This document shows positions 54,861-64,000 of a DNA stretch of 64,000 bases, piece by piece. Below the pieces are notes generated by a model. The model was not told the origin of the DNA and did not search any database. It saw only the letters and a list, made by a program, of their open reading frames with translations. Origin of the DNA: Mesostigma viride (Eukaryota; Streptophyta; Mesostigmatophyceae; Mesostigmatales; Mesostigmataceae); NCBI GenBank assembly GCA_009746045.1, contig RPFO01000692.1:929082-993081 (forward strand). The letters are read 5' to 3'. Every line of letters begins with the position of its first letter. Position 1 is the stretch's first letter. The translations under genes were made by a program, and so were the position numbers.

Positions 54861-55677
54861 GTGACGAGTCTGAAGAGGAGCCGCCAAAGGATGACGCGCA
54901 TGGCGGCCCACCCAAAGGGTTTGAGGAAGATTCGGAAGAATCGGAAGAATCGGAACCTGAGGAAGCGCCACAAAGACGTGTCACAGTTACCGCAACCCAG
55001 CCCAAGCCACTAGACAAGAAAGTGCCACCACCAAGTTGGCAGCCGTGGATGGAGAATCTGGAAGGTGTGGGGGGGGGAAACGGGTCGTGCCCCGCTCGCC
55101 TGTTGGATGTCCGGTTTCGGTATTGTGCAAGCACGGCGGTGAATTTTGCCAGTATCGGAAGAACCAATCCCAGCGCCTTGATACGTTGTGGAAGCCCACG
55201 TGGGCTGCTGATTCGGTGGCTAAACTCAATGCAGACCCAATGAAGCTGGCACACATGCCTGATTTCCACGTCGACACGTTCCTGGTGCATGGAGTCGTTC
55301 GAAAGGTGGATAAAACGGGCGTGTGGTACGTTAAATTTTGGGCAGAAGGGTGTGACGAAAAGGGAATCTGGATTAATGGGGAGCAGGGGACGATGCCCAA
55401 CATAATTTTCAAGGTACAACAAGACGAGATGCGGAACTGTTTCAAGCCACCTGAGGGAACGTATTTGGAGTGGTGGATGGACAAGGGGTTCCTGGCGACC
55501 AGATCTTCCCCAGCGACCAGATCTTCCCCACGACTCCAAGAGAAGGGGGGAGACCAAGCCGCAGGGCAGGGCAAACGAAAACCTCAAGGGAAGGCTGGCG
55601 CAGATGTGCGGGAGGGGGGTGTAAAGAAGCCCAGCGGACGGGCACCTGTAAAGAAACGCCTGTTAGTAGGTAGTTAG
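54861..55677 (+). CDS. Large nuclear-type protein, exon 2
   Basis: Begins in the frame DESEEEPPKDDAHGGPPKGF, an acidic Glu/Ser-rich stretch, to WQPWMENLEG. At G9 (55069-55077) the frame shifts by one base to KRVVPRSPVGCPVSVLCKHG. A compact part follows (DTFLVHGVVRKVDKTGVWYV, KFWAEGCDEKGIWINGE), possibly a small beta-barrel of Tudor or SH3 type, then a tail with two ATRSSP repeats and basic residues, stop at 55677. Function unknown; acidic and basic tails fit a chromatin or nucleic-acid protein. Confidence 0.6.
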
Positions 55678-56189
55678 ATAGCTTGATCTGAACTCGTGTA
55701 CATTTGTAAACATCGATCTGTACATCTGTCTCCAGAGCATTCACTTGAATATTCAAAGTTCAAGTGGGAATTACTGGTTGGGTTGTGCACAGGCTTGTGC
55801 ACAATTTTGGCAATAATTATAATTCGTTCTATAAATAGAACTAGCGGGGTCGTGGAGAGGGTTGTGCAATTGTAAATAATCTACAACTTGTCTCACTTGC
55901 TTACCCTCCGAGTGCATGACACTATGACAAAAACAGCCAATTTTACCCCGACTTGAACAAATTTTAATAAATGTTAATAAATTTTAATAAATTTTAATAA
56001 ATTTAAGCAATCTAGTAATGAAAAGTGCACGCGGAAAGCGCACCAGTGACCAAATTGCATGAAATGGTAATGATTTCATGTGGAAACGCATTCACAATGA
56101 GCATCAATTGTCATGTATTTGTTGAAATGGCGTCTCCTCAAGTAATAAAATTTGGCATGGGTATTGTAGATTGATTGTGGCCCCCCCCT
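55678..56189. other. A/T-rich intergenic region
   Basis: About 510 bp, including four ATTTTAATAA words near 55960-56000. No gene. The cluster of palindrome-linked genes ends here. Confidence 0.5.
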
Positions 56190-56568
56190 CCAGGTCCAAG
56201 TGCCTTCTCACTGGAAGCTCAGGAATAATATTTTTCACCTAGCCCAGCTGAAGCTGTACAGGCGCAACACCTTACCAGGCAGATTGTCTGCCCCTTTGCC
56301 TTATGAATTGGATTCTGAGGGGGAGAAGATCTATGAAGTGGAGCGGTTGTTGGCTCACAGGGTGAAGGGGAAAGGTCGTACCAAACAGTTGCAGTTTAAG
56401 GTACACTGGAAGGGAGAGCTAGAGGTGACTGCTACGTGGCTATGGTTGTCTGATCTCACCAACAGTCACTCTGCTGTACTAGAGTATTGTCAGCGTCATG
56501 GTATCACCTTGCCTGAGTGGTATGTCATGGGCTCTGAGCGGTGTGCTCCCCTTCATAGCTCCCAGTGA
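56190..56568 (+). CDS. Chromodomain end of a Ty3-type integrase, 5'-truncated
   Basis: Opens in frame at VPSHWKLRNNIFHLAQLKLY, the C-terminal part of Ty3 integrases, followed by a chromodomain (KIYEVERLLAHRVKGKGRTK, LQFKVHWKGELEVTATWLWL, SDLTN). Chromodomains of these elements read histone marks and direct insertion. The rest of pol is missing to the left, so the element is a 3' fragment. Confidence 0.8.
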
Positions 56569-56616
56569 GCACTGCTAACACCTCTTTTTGGTGTTTTGTG
56601 TCTGTGGTTGCCAGCC

Positions 56617-57879
56617 ATGGCCGACTCCCATCCTGAGGGGACACCCAGGCCACCTGCACGAACCCAAGAGGACGTGAGGGCTACGTATGTCTTTCAGCAC
56701 GACTACGCTGGCCCCAGAGCCACGGGCCCTTCGATCCAGGAAGACGCTGGGTTTGTGGAAGCCCATTTTCTCAATCTGTTCCAGCGTATGGTACATGATC
56801 AGCAGCGGCACGAGCAGCGTCACGGGGCCTTGATAACCAGGTTGATTAATGTGGAGGGTCTGGTTACTCAGATGGCAGAACACTTGAGGGCTGGGCACAT
56901 TCCAACTGTGGGTTCTGCTGTGCCTGCAGTTTCTGAGGCTCCAGTAGCTGAGGGGGCTATCCCCACCCCGGTGGTCTCAGTCCCCTCTCCTACGGAGGCT
57001 CCTCCACCCCCTAAGGTGGTGGTACACTTGCCCAGGTCAGCTGTCCCAACAAGACAGGTGGAGCAGTTCTTGGACCACCGTAATTGTGCTCCTGGACAGT
57101 GCGAGTGGTGTAAATCCTTGTACACAGCCATGCAGGCATTGGATCAGACAGTGGTGGAGGAGGGTGAACTAGTACCTGAGGGTATGGTAGAGTTGGCCCT
57201 TGACTGTCTGCCCCCCAGTCTCTGTGAGATTGGGTCACCTATGGTGGCTTACATTATGCACACCGTCTTTGCAGTGTACCCGTGGCCTTCGTTTGACATG
57301 AGGCCGGTGGAGGGCCAGGACTTGATGGAGGCTCTGCCCAGTGACCTGAGACTCGCCTTTGCAGGGCTCAAGCCAGTTGGATATTCCCAGACCTACACTG
57401 AGCTACTTGAGCAGGCTGTCAAGCAGGGAGAGTTTGACCTTACTCCGTCGTCCAACTGCTCTGTGATGTCTTGTTTTCCACACAAGGACAGCACAGTCTT
57501 TGTGGGGCTGCAGTTACCAAAGTTCCCTAACGAGCTGAGGGCCAGGCTCACACCTTTGAGGGTGCTGGTACCCATCTTGGGCGCCAGGTGGGGGCCTATC
57601 AAGGCCTTTCTACAGCTGTGGTGGGCCTATAGCAGCTGGCTATGTCGCCATAAGACTGCCAGTGGCTGGGTCTTCGATCCCCTCCGACAGGCTGTGGTCA
57701 CTCTGTCCTACCCTGCCCAGTGCAGTAGGTTTTCAGCTGAGTTGGGCAAGGCTGCTGAGACCTGCTTGGATATTCAGGTCAGCAGGAACTGGCCAGATCT
57801 GGTGTCCATGGTGGAGCATTTCCCAGTGTTTGGAACGAGGGGGAAGGATATGAAGAAGGGGGATTGGTTCACTCTGTGA
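56617..57879 (+). CDS. Extra 3' ORF of the Ty3 element, unknown function
   Basis: 420 aa from the ATG at 56617 (MADSHPEGTPRPPARTQEDV). A charged, coiled-coil-like N-terminal part (RMVHDQQRHEQRHGALITRL), a Pro/Val linker at about 105-150 and a globular remainder (NCAPGQCEWCKSLYTAMQAL, VMSCFPHKDSTVFVGLQLPK, QLWWAYSSWLCRHKTASGWV). It lies between the chromodomain and the LTR on the same strand, so it belongs to the element. It could be a Gag-like or envelope-position protein, but no transmembrane segment or knuckle is visible. Confidence 0.65.
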   Translation: MADSHPEGTPRPPARTQEDVRATYVFQHDYAGPRATGPSIQEDAGFVEAHFLNLFQRMVHDQQRHEQRHGALITRLINVEGLVTQMAEHLRAGHIPTVGSAVPAVSEAPVAEGAIPTPVVSVPSPTEAPPPPKVVVHLPRSAVPTRQVEQFLDHRNCAPGQCEWCKSLYTAMQALDQTVVEEGELVPEGMVELALDCLPPSLCEIGSPMVAYIMHTVFAVYPWPSFDMRPVEGQDLMEALPSDLRLAFAGLKPVGYSQTYTELLEQAVKQGEFDLTPSSNCSVMSCFPHKDSTVFVGLQLPKFPNELRARLTPLRVLVPILGARWGPIKAFLQLWWAYSSWLCRHKTASGWVFDPLRQAVVTLSYPAQCSRFSAELGKAAETCLDIQVSRNWPDLVSMVEHFPVFGTRGKDMKKGDWFTL

Positions 57880-58257
57880 AGGGTTCCAGGATGGTTGGAG
57901 ATGGGCTGTGGAGTGAGGTGGGGATCCAGAATGGAGGCGACCAGTTCTGATGTCCAGTCCAGATTTCCAGCAATGACAGTTCTGAGTTCATGGTAGCTTT
58001 GCAGTTGTATTATCCAGGCATGGTTGCCTGTGTGTTAGTCACTTGATGACATTTCATCTGTGGGTGAATTTGTCTTATTCAGGGTTGACATGATCAGATG
58101 ATACTGAGATAGGAGGCCCTTTGGGGATGTAAAAACCCACTTGCTTGTCCCAAGAGGTGGTGGACTTCCTGTTTATTGTTGTGTTGTTTTGTGGAGGTTG
58201 TTGTTTTATTCTTCTTGGCTTCTAGGAACTGGGAGTTCCTGTCTTGAGGGGGAGATA
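57880..58257 (+). other. 3' untranslated part of the Ty3 element with polypurine tract
   Basis: Ends GAGGGGGAGATA at 58246-58257, directly before the LTR start, a typical polypurine tract. Confidence 0.7.
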
Positions 58258-58960
58258 TGTAACAACCAAATGTTACATCCAAAGTTTTCCTACTGTTGAA
58301 TCTTATTATGAGTTCTTTAGGACAATTATTTGAGAAGTTAGGAGGCTTCGACGTCTGATAGATATTGGGCCTGCTGAGATCTGTCGAATCTATTGTTCTA
58401 CCCTCATTGGTCGTGGCCTGATCCACGTAGGGTACTTTGCATGGTGTTGTTTAGTCAGTCATAGATTCTCTGCAGTACCGTTGTACCTGGTGGATTTGGT
58501 TCCAGGTCATTGAGATTTCGTATGTGCTGGCTTTGTGTTGTGTGGAGGATTCGGAGGCTAAGATCTTATCTTGAGTGATCCTCACTTTTGATTGGTCCTT
58601 CCGGGTTAGGGTTGGATGGATGCTGCGTGCACGATGACTTTTATCCTGTTTGGGGCGGCCGTGCATGTGTGCGTACGTGAGAGCTAAAGCTATGGTGTAA
58701 TTCAAGGGTTTCCTTGTTTCATCAATCAAACAACCCTTGCCAAAAGTCAACTATAACTTCAACAGATAGTCGACTTGGATATAACTTGTCTGTTGTGTCT
58801 AACAAGGGTGGGGACTCATTCCCTTAACTGTTGAAGATCCATCTTCATTGCTTCTCTGGACGTGAAGTTATCTGTCGCGACTCCAACCCAGGTATAAAGA
58901 TCTTTTCACGCTAATGTTGATACTGAGGCTGTTGCAAACACAACATTTTTAGTCGTTACA
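58258..58960 (+). repeat. 3' LTR of the Ty3 element
   Basis: About 703 bp, from TGTAACAACCAAATGTTACA to TTTTTAGTCGTTACA. The ends TGTAAC and GTTACA are inverted repeats of TG...CA type. The matching 5' LTR is not in the window, so length is inferred from the ends. Confidence 0.7.
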
Positions 58961-59913
58961 CGCATGAAAGTTGGGTGAGAAACTGGAAAAAAAAACTACG
59001 TTTCTTTGCCCCAGTACCTCAACAAACTCGTAGAAACCTAATTATCAACCTTTGAACGCATCATCACGGTCGTGCTACCCAACAGCCACTGAAATTCGCG
59101 CGAAAACTGGCGAGATCTACCTGCCGCCATCGCCGTCGTCTTCACCTTCGTCCCGCGAAAATGCCTGATTTCAGTGGTACATATTTGTTTGCAGCTGTCA
59201 CAAAAAAAATACCAAAAATACCAGGATTTTTTCTTGAATTCTATGAGATGTTTCTGACCTATTTTGAAAGTTTCAGACCAAAAATCGCATGTTTAATAGG
59301 TTTGCCACGTGTCAGATTACAACGCGATACATCGCGTTCTAACCCTACAACGCGATGTATCGCGTTGTAAAAAAACACGGGTTAATTGATAGACACGTGA
59401 CAGCGTCACGTGAGCATAATAAGTCCTCAGTGGTAGGGGAACATGGGATGGAATGGATGACGTGAGCTATCTCGAGGTTGCGCCATGCCTTCAGCGCAAA
59501 CAAACCATGTGCAAAGCATCATCATCAAAGCCTGATCAAACTATGTGCCTCCTTTGGGGGTCCATGTTCAAAGCCAAAGCCTTACTAAGTATGGAAAGCC
59601 AGGCTAACCTACGAACAAAGCCAATAAACTTATCTGTCCATCCATCAGCCCCTGGGAGCTCGAGCGGCTTCCACAATGGGCCTTCATAGTCGTTTGTTCA
59701 GTAATCATGCTGGTTGTCTCCTTGATAATGTTACATGCTGCTACAGTGTCCAAATCAGCAACTTTTTTTTAGGTGTAAGAAATAAGTACCACATATGCCA
59801 TCAGCCAGAAGCAGAACACCAAGAGCCAGCTTTCTCAAGCTGGCTTTCATAAGCCCGGAGCGAAATGATAAACGCCTCACTTCTTCAAGGCCGTAATTTG
59901 CAAGTGATCAAGT
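58961..59913. other. Noncoding, with three short palindromes
   Basis: 59318-59341 and 59346-59369 are two near-identical 24-bp (near-)palindromes (TACAACGCGATGTATCGCGT and on). 59394-59412 is CACGTGAC/AGC/GTCACGTG. CCAGCTTTCTCAAGCTGG near 59831 is another short stem in the presumed 3' UTR of the minus-strand gene. No gene recognised. Confidence 0.6.
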
Positions 59914-59984
59914 TTACAAGGCAACTCGTTTTGATTTCCCCAGACGCGACAGCTCGCTCTTAAGTGCCTCCACGTTAAGCGGCT
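59914..59984 (-). CDS. Hybrid histidine kinase, last exon
   Basis: Acceptor CATCAG/AGCCGC; the split Lys codon is completed to give KPLNVEALKSELSRLGKSKR and VAL, stop TAA at 59914-59916. KPL is the conserved Lys-Pro of receiver domains, needed for the phosphorylation switch. Splice phase fits the exon at 60878 exactly. Confidence 0.8.
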
Positions 59985-60877
59985 CTGATGGCACCACGCA
60001 TACACAGGCAGGCAGGTGTCCAAGACATTGTAAACGCGCGGTTCCACTCTCCCACAGCTCACACTCCTTCACACACCAACGCGCAAATTCTTCTTTTGTG
60101 GATCAGAGGCTGGAAAGTGCTACGGGCACTATCTTTGGGCCCCAATGTCGGGGCCCTTGCTAAAGAGCATTCCATCCCTTATCCCCCATCAGCCCTGGCA
60201 GCACAGGAACTGACTGCTGTGTTGGCAAACTGCTGGCCGGAAAACGACTACGTGCAAGCGGAGAGCCTGGATTTCGCAAAGCTCAACTCCATCAGCAACA
60301 TCGGCACAAAGTACAATGACATGAAATGTCGCCACACAAGAGCCACCACCTAACCGACAGTGATGGCGCCGCCTCACACATTGAGGATTTTTTATGGAGG
60401 CAAAGCGTTAAGTGCTGGATTAGGCTGTATTGAGCAAGGCAGGAGTGAAGCGAGACGCACGCACAGGATTGTCCACTGGAGCGCGTACACACCAACAAAA
60501 AAAGAAAAAAGCATCAACGAAAATAAACAAAACCATACGTCAACAGGCGGAAACTCGACAGGCATGCCCCTCATTATGCTCCCCCATCACCTGCACGCTG
60601 CCACACTGCATCATAGCCCCTCCCCCGTCCCCGTTCCTCCCTTCCCCCCCACTCAGTGATGAGACACCCCCTTCCCCTTATTCCCCGCTCACTGGTGAGG
60701 TACCCCCTTCCCCTTATTCCCCCGCTCACTGGTGAGGTACCCCTTCCCCTTATTCCCCCGCTCACTGGTGAGACACCCCCTTCCCCTTATTCCCCCGCTC
60801 ACTGGTGAGGTACCAACTTCCCCTTATTCCCCCACTCACTGGTGAGACACCCCCTGCCCCATCATGCCCCCACTCAC
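59985..60877 (-). other. Intron of the hybrid kinase with a 31-33-bp minisatellite
   Basis: 893 bp between donor GTGAGT (60877) and acceptor CAG. 60655-60890 is a tandem repeat of CCCCTTATTCCCCCGCTCAC plus TGGTGAGGTAC. Each unit carries a copy of the exon-end sequence ACTCACTGGTGAGGTACC, so the array appears to have grown from the splice donor itself. Confidence 0.7.
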
Positions 60878-61031
60878 TGGTGAGGTACCCGTCCATGCCG
60901 CAGCTCCGGCAGAACTCGGCGTCGCTCTGCATGGCGTGCGCGGTGAGCGCGAGGACGACCGTGTGCCAGCCGTGCGCGGCGTCCAGCTGGCGGATCTGCA
61001 GCGTGGCGCCGTACCCATCCAGCACCGGCAT
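60878..61031 (-). CDS. Hybrid histidine kinase, receiver domain 2, middle exon
   Basis: Codes MPVLDGYGATLQIRQLDAAH to VLALTAHAMQSDAEFCRSCG and MDGYLT, ending at ACCA/GTGAGT. MPVLDGYG follows the phospho-Asp, and the T of ALTAHA is the conserved switch Thr. 154 bp, acceptor GAGCCAG. Confidence 0.85.
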
Positions 61032-61410
61032 CTGGCTCGAGCACGGCAGCACCGCGCACAGGGGTGCATGCACAGGGAGGAACGGGAGCGAGGCCCCCAG
61101 GTCAAGCGGCACAGGGGCGTGTCAGACCAAACCGCACAAAGGAAAATTGGGGGCCCAGCGCGAGCCACCATGCATCGAGGCATGCGCCGCAAGCACGCCA
61201 CAAACATGATGCAGGTCGTCATCTAGCAAACATGGGGCCGCAACGGCAAGCGAGCGCCCGTGAGAATGTCCATTGTTGCAGACATGCGCTTAGGGACACT
61301 GGCAGGGGCAATGAGCGACCACTTGCGGCCACCTGCTTGCGGTGCTGTTGCTGCCACCACCCGTCACCTGCAGGTCCATGAGCACCACGTCCCCCCCGCC
61401 CCCGCCTCAC
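61032..61410 (-). other. Intron of the hybrid kinase with a duplicated splice donor
   Basis: 379 bp. The exon end CGTGGTGCTCATGGACCTGC with AGGTGA is repeated about 45 bp into the intron (61365-61390), giving a second possible donor. Confidence 0.65.
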
Positions 61411-61569
61411 CTGCAGGTCCATGAGCACCACGTCCACTTGCTGCAGCTGCGGCTGCTCGTGGTCGGTGACGGCGGCCAGCGACGCGGCCACGCGCTCCAC
61501 CGCCTTGGCGCCGTTGTCCACGATGGTCACATGCGCGCCAAACTTCTCCAGCACGAGGCGTACCAGGCG
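61411..61569 (-). CDS. Hybrid histidine kinase, receiver domain 2, phospho-acceptor exon
   Basis: Codes RLVRLVLEKFGAHVTIVDNG to VDVVLMDLQ, in phase on both sides. The D of LMDLQ is the expected phosphorylation site. Donor CTGCAG/GTGAGG, acceptor CCCTGCAG. Confidence 0.85.
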
Positions 61570-62396
61570 CTGCAGGGGCACACACGTCACATGGCCATTG
61601 CAAGGGTGGGCATGTGACAACCCCCCAGTCGCTTCCGCCGCGTGCATACCAGCGTCCAAGGCACCAGCGACCAGTGTCCACTACACCCGCATGCTCGATA
61701 TCGCGACATCCTGGATACCCGCATTCGGTAGGCATGCGTACGCGTATTGTATGATGGTATGGTGCTGTATAGTATAGTATAATCCTTCTATTTAGTATAG
61801 TATAATCCTACTATGACGGTATAGTATAATCCTACTATAACAGTATATGCTAGAAAACCCAGTATGGGTACGTCGGTACGATGAATTAGTACAGATTGAA
61901 ACAAGAAGGTGGAAGGGACGCACACGAATGGCCTTGGGACTGTGGTGCAGGGCACAGTATAGAATAGTACAGGGCAAGGGGGCGCCGCCACTGCATGGTG
62001 CCCAACCTCGTTCCATGCGTGGTCCCTGGATACCCATCCTGGGTACCTGGGTACCCCGAGGCGATGGGTGCGGCTGGTCCTTGTGTACCTAGTACACACC
62101 ACATGGTCAGGCGGCATGTGCCCCTGTGTGCAAGAACGCGACACGCAGGCAAGCCGGGCATGCAAGCCAGGCATGCAGGCAAGTACGCGGCATACAGGCA
62201 AGCCAGGCATGCAGTTCGGGCCGGGCCGGGGAGGGGAGGGGAGGGGAGGGGAGGGGAGGGGAGGGGAGGGGAGGGGAGGGGAGGGGAGGGGAGGGAGGGG
62301 AGGGGAGGGGAGGGGAGGGGAGGGAGGGGAGGGGAGGGGAGGGGAGGGGAGGGGAGGGAGGGGAGGGGAGGGGAGGGGAGGTTAATCGCACGATAC
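61570..62396 (-). other. Intron of the hybrid kinase with a GGGGA microsatellite
   Basis: 827 bp. 62226-62380 is GGGGA on the plus strand with GGGA interruptions; 61770-61850 has TATAGTATAATCCTACTAT repeats. Confidence 0.7.
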
Positions 62397-63037
62397 CTGG
62401 TTCAGCGGCGTGTCCTCTGCGTACAGAACGCGCCATCCCTGGAAAGGTTTCGGCGCCGGAGGTGGCAACCCTGCCGTTGTGCGCTGGGTGTGGCCGGCGT
62501 CGATGGTAGCCAAGTCCCCTCGGAAGATGTCGGGTGGGCGCAGGGAATACGGAATGGGTTCAATGTCACTGCTGGCATCTCGCACGCGGGCGCCCTCTTC
62601 GCCCCGCGCTTGTGGAAGAAGAAACGTGCTCATCGGTGGAGGCGAAGGCATGTGCGGCAGCTCAAAGGGGCCCCCCATGGGGGACTCTGCCATGTGTGCG
62701 GGTATGGGGACATCAACGGACCACCCACTGGTGAACGGCATGCCCTGGAAGCTGCGCCCCGAGTCGCCCGACCGCACAGTGTTGTACGGAGATGGCTGCA
62801 AACCGCGCCCTGACTCGCCCGACCGCACAGTGTTGTACGGAGATGGCTGGAAGCCACGCCCCGAGTCGCCCGACCGCACAGTGTTGTACGGAGATGGCTG
62901 CAAGCCGCGCCCTGAGCCGCCCGCACGTACACTGGAGGACGGAGATGGCTGGAAGCCGCGCCCCGAATCGCCCGCACCCCGTTGCTTATGCCAGCATTCC
63001 GTCACCACCGCCAGCAACTCGGCGACGTTGATGGGCT
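62397..63037 (-). CDS. Hybrid histidine kinase, end of receiver 1, linker and start of receiver 2
   Basis: Acceptor GCCCAG/AGCCCA completes a Lys codon: KPINVAELLAVVTECWHKQR, the last helix of a first receiver domain. A linker with about five repeats of SGDSGRGFQPSPYNTVR type follows (roughly 63000-62740), then Pro/Gly-rich sequence, then GWRVLYAEDTPLNQ, the first strand and acidic pair of receiver 2. Donor AACCAG/GTATCG. The kinase and sensor parts must lie beyond 64000. Receiver domains take phosphate from a His of the kinase. Two receivers in tandem are known in plant-type and algal hybrid kinases. Confidence 0.82.
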
Positions 63038-64000
63038 CTGGGCACCATCGCATGGTGTTGTGTCGACAGGGATAGACATCAGCGGTGTAGGCAGCACAGA
63101 CAATGTCAGCAAAGGAAAAGGCAGCAGGAACACCCAACAACAATACTGCGCGCACGGCTGCAGGCATGGCGGCCAGGAACCATGCGCTGATCCTGCGCCC
63201 AAGCGCATGGCGGCCAGGAACCATGCGCGGATCCTGCGCCCAAGCGCATGGCGGCCAGGAACCATGTGCTGATCTTGCGCCCAAGCGCATGGCGGCCAGG
63301 AACCATGCGCTGATCCTGCGCCCAAGCGCATGGCGGCCAGGAACCACGCGCGGATCCTGCGCCCAAGCGCATGGCGGCCAGGAACCATGCGCGGATCCTG
63401 CGCCCAAGCGCATGGCGGCCAGGAACCATGCGCTGATCCTGCGCCCAAGCGCATGGCGGCCAGGAACCATGCGCGGATCCTGCGCCCAAGCGCATGGCGG
63501 CCAGGAACCATGCGCGGATCCTGCGCCCAAGCGCATGGCGGCCAGGAACCATGCGCGGATCCTGCGCCCAAGCGCATGGCGGCCAGGAACCATGCGCTGA
63601 TCCTGCGCCCAAGCGCATGGCGGCCAGGAACCACGCGCGGATCCTGCGCCCAAGCGCATGGCGGCCAGGAACCACGCGCGGATCCTGCGCCCAAGCGCAT
63701 GGCGGCCAGGAACCATGCGCGGATCCTGCGCCCAAGCCAATGCTTGGCGGTGCAGGGCAGAAGCCGATGCCATGCCAAGGACGAGCCGAGCCTACAAGTG
63801 TGCGTGCGTGTCGTGTCAAGGGCTGCGATGTGGGGTGACCATGGCGGCTGCGCAGATGGTTGCAAGATATCCCATGGTTGAACCCATTCAAATAATCCCA
63901 TGGTGTAATCCATTTAAGAAATCCAGGAATACAGGGAGGGGGACGGAGCCTGGGAACATGGCTGCCCGACACACAATGCAACCATTCTCTCCCACCGGCC
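63038..64000 (-). other. Intron or upstream part of the hybrid kinase gene, with a 41-bp minisatellite
   Basis: 63165-63745 holds about 14 units of GCGCATGGCGGCCAGGAACC, ATGCGCGGATCCTGCGCCCA and A (41 bp), GGATCC alternating with TGATCC. I see no further exon up to the window end. Confidence 0.75.

Noticed and set aside
59988-60353. Plus-strand frame of 121 codons
   Set aside because: It lies in an intron of the well-supported minus-strand kinase gene and has no recognisable domain.

Overview
This is nuclear DNA of a eukaryote, most probably a green alga (chlorophyte). The basis is GC-rich split genes with GTGAGT-type introns, including the receiver part of a hybrid histidine kinase; Ty1/copia and Ty3 chromodomain retrotransposons; many micro- and minisatellites; and a plastid rpoB fragment inserted in the chromosome. 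No rRNA gene, complete tRNA gene or CRISPR array was found. Most of the sequence is mobile or repetitive.

Layout. 1-1.6 kb holds hairpin-rich tandem repeats. 1.7-6.1 kb holds two related minus-strand genes resembling LINE ORF1 proteins, with shared flanks and no ORF2. 6.1-9.3 kb is low-complexity DNA with a few possible minus-strand exons. 9.37-19.3 kb is a nest of three layers: a minus-strand Gag-like zinc-knuckle gene is split by a young 8.7-kb copia element (455-bp LTRs with one difference, 5-bp target duplication), and that element's integrase is split by an 882-bp insertion that is one perfect palindrome made of smaller palindromes. 21.3-29.4 kb is minisatellite and microsatellite DNA.

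29.5-55.7 kb is an unusual cluster of small, mostly intronless genes that I do not recognise as a set. Recognisable parts are two MYND-finger paralogues, an F-box-like protein, two paralogues of a 205-212 aa family, three proteins with a C-x(2-4)-C-x(8-11)-C-x2-H motif, a ubiquitin-like fragment and one long nuclear-type protein with a real intron. They are separated by dozens of copies of the 14-bp palindrome CCAACGGCCGTTGG, as single copies before genes and as 46-bp and about 209-bp tandem arrays. Three genes and one remnant share a leader of about 60 bp. A 4.4-kb CCTTGT/CCTTGG array and the rpoB fragment also lie here.

56.2-59.0 kb is the 3' end of a Ty3 chromovirus with an extra ORF and an LTR. 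59.9-64 kb, minus strand, is the 3' end of a hybrid histidine kinase with two receiver domains; four exons are in the window.

Reading frames break repeatedly, often at G runs, and each break I could place has the same sign (one base short). This points to homopolymer loss in the assembly, so several genes called broken here may be intact in the organism.
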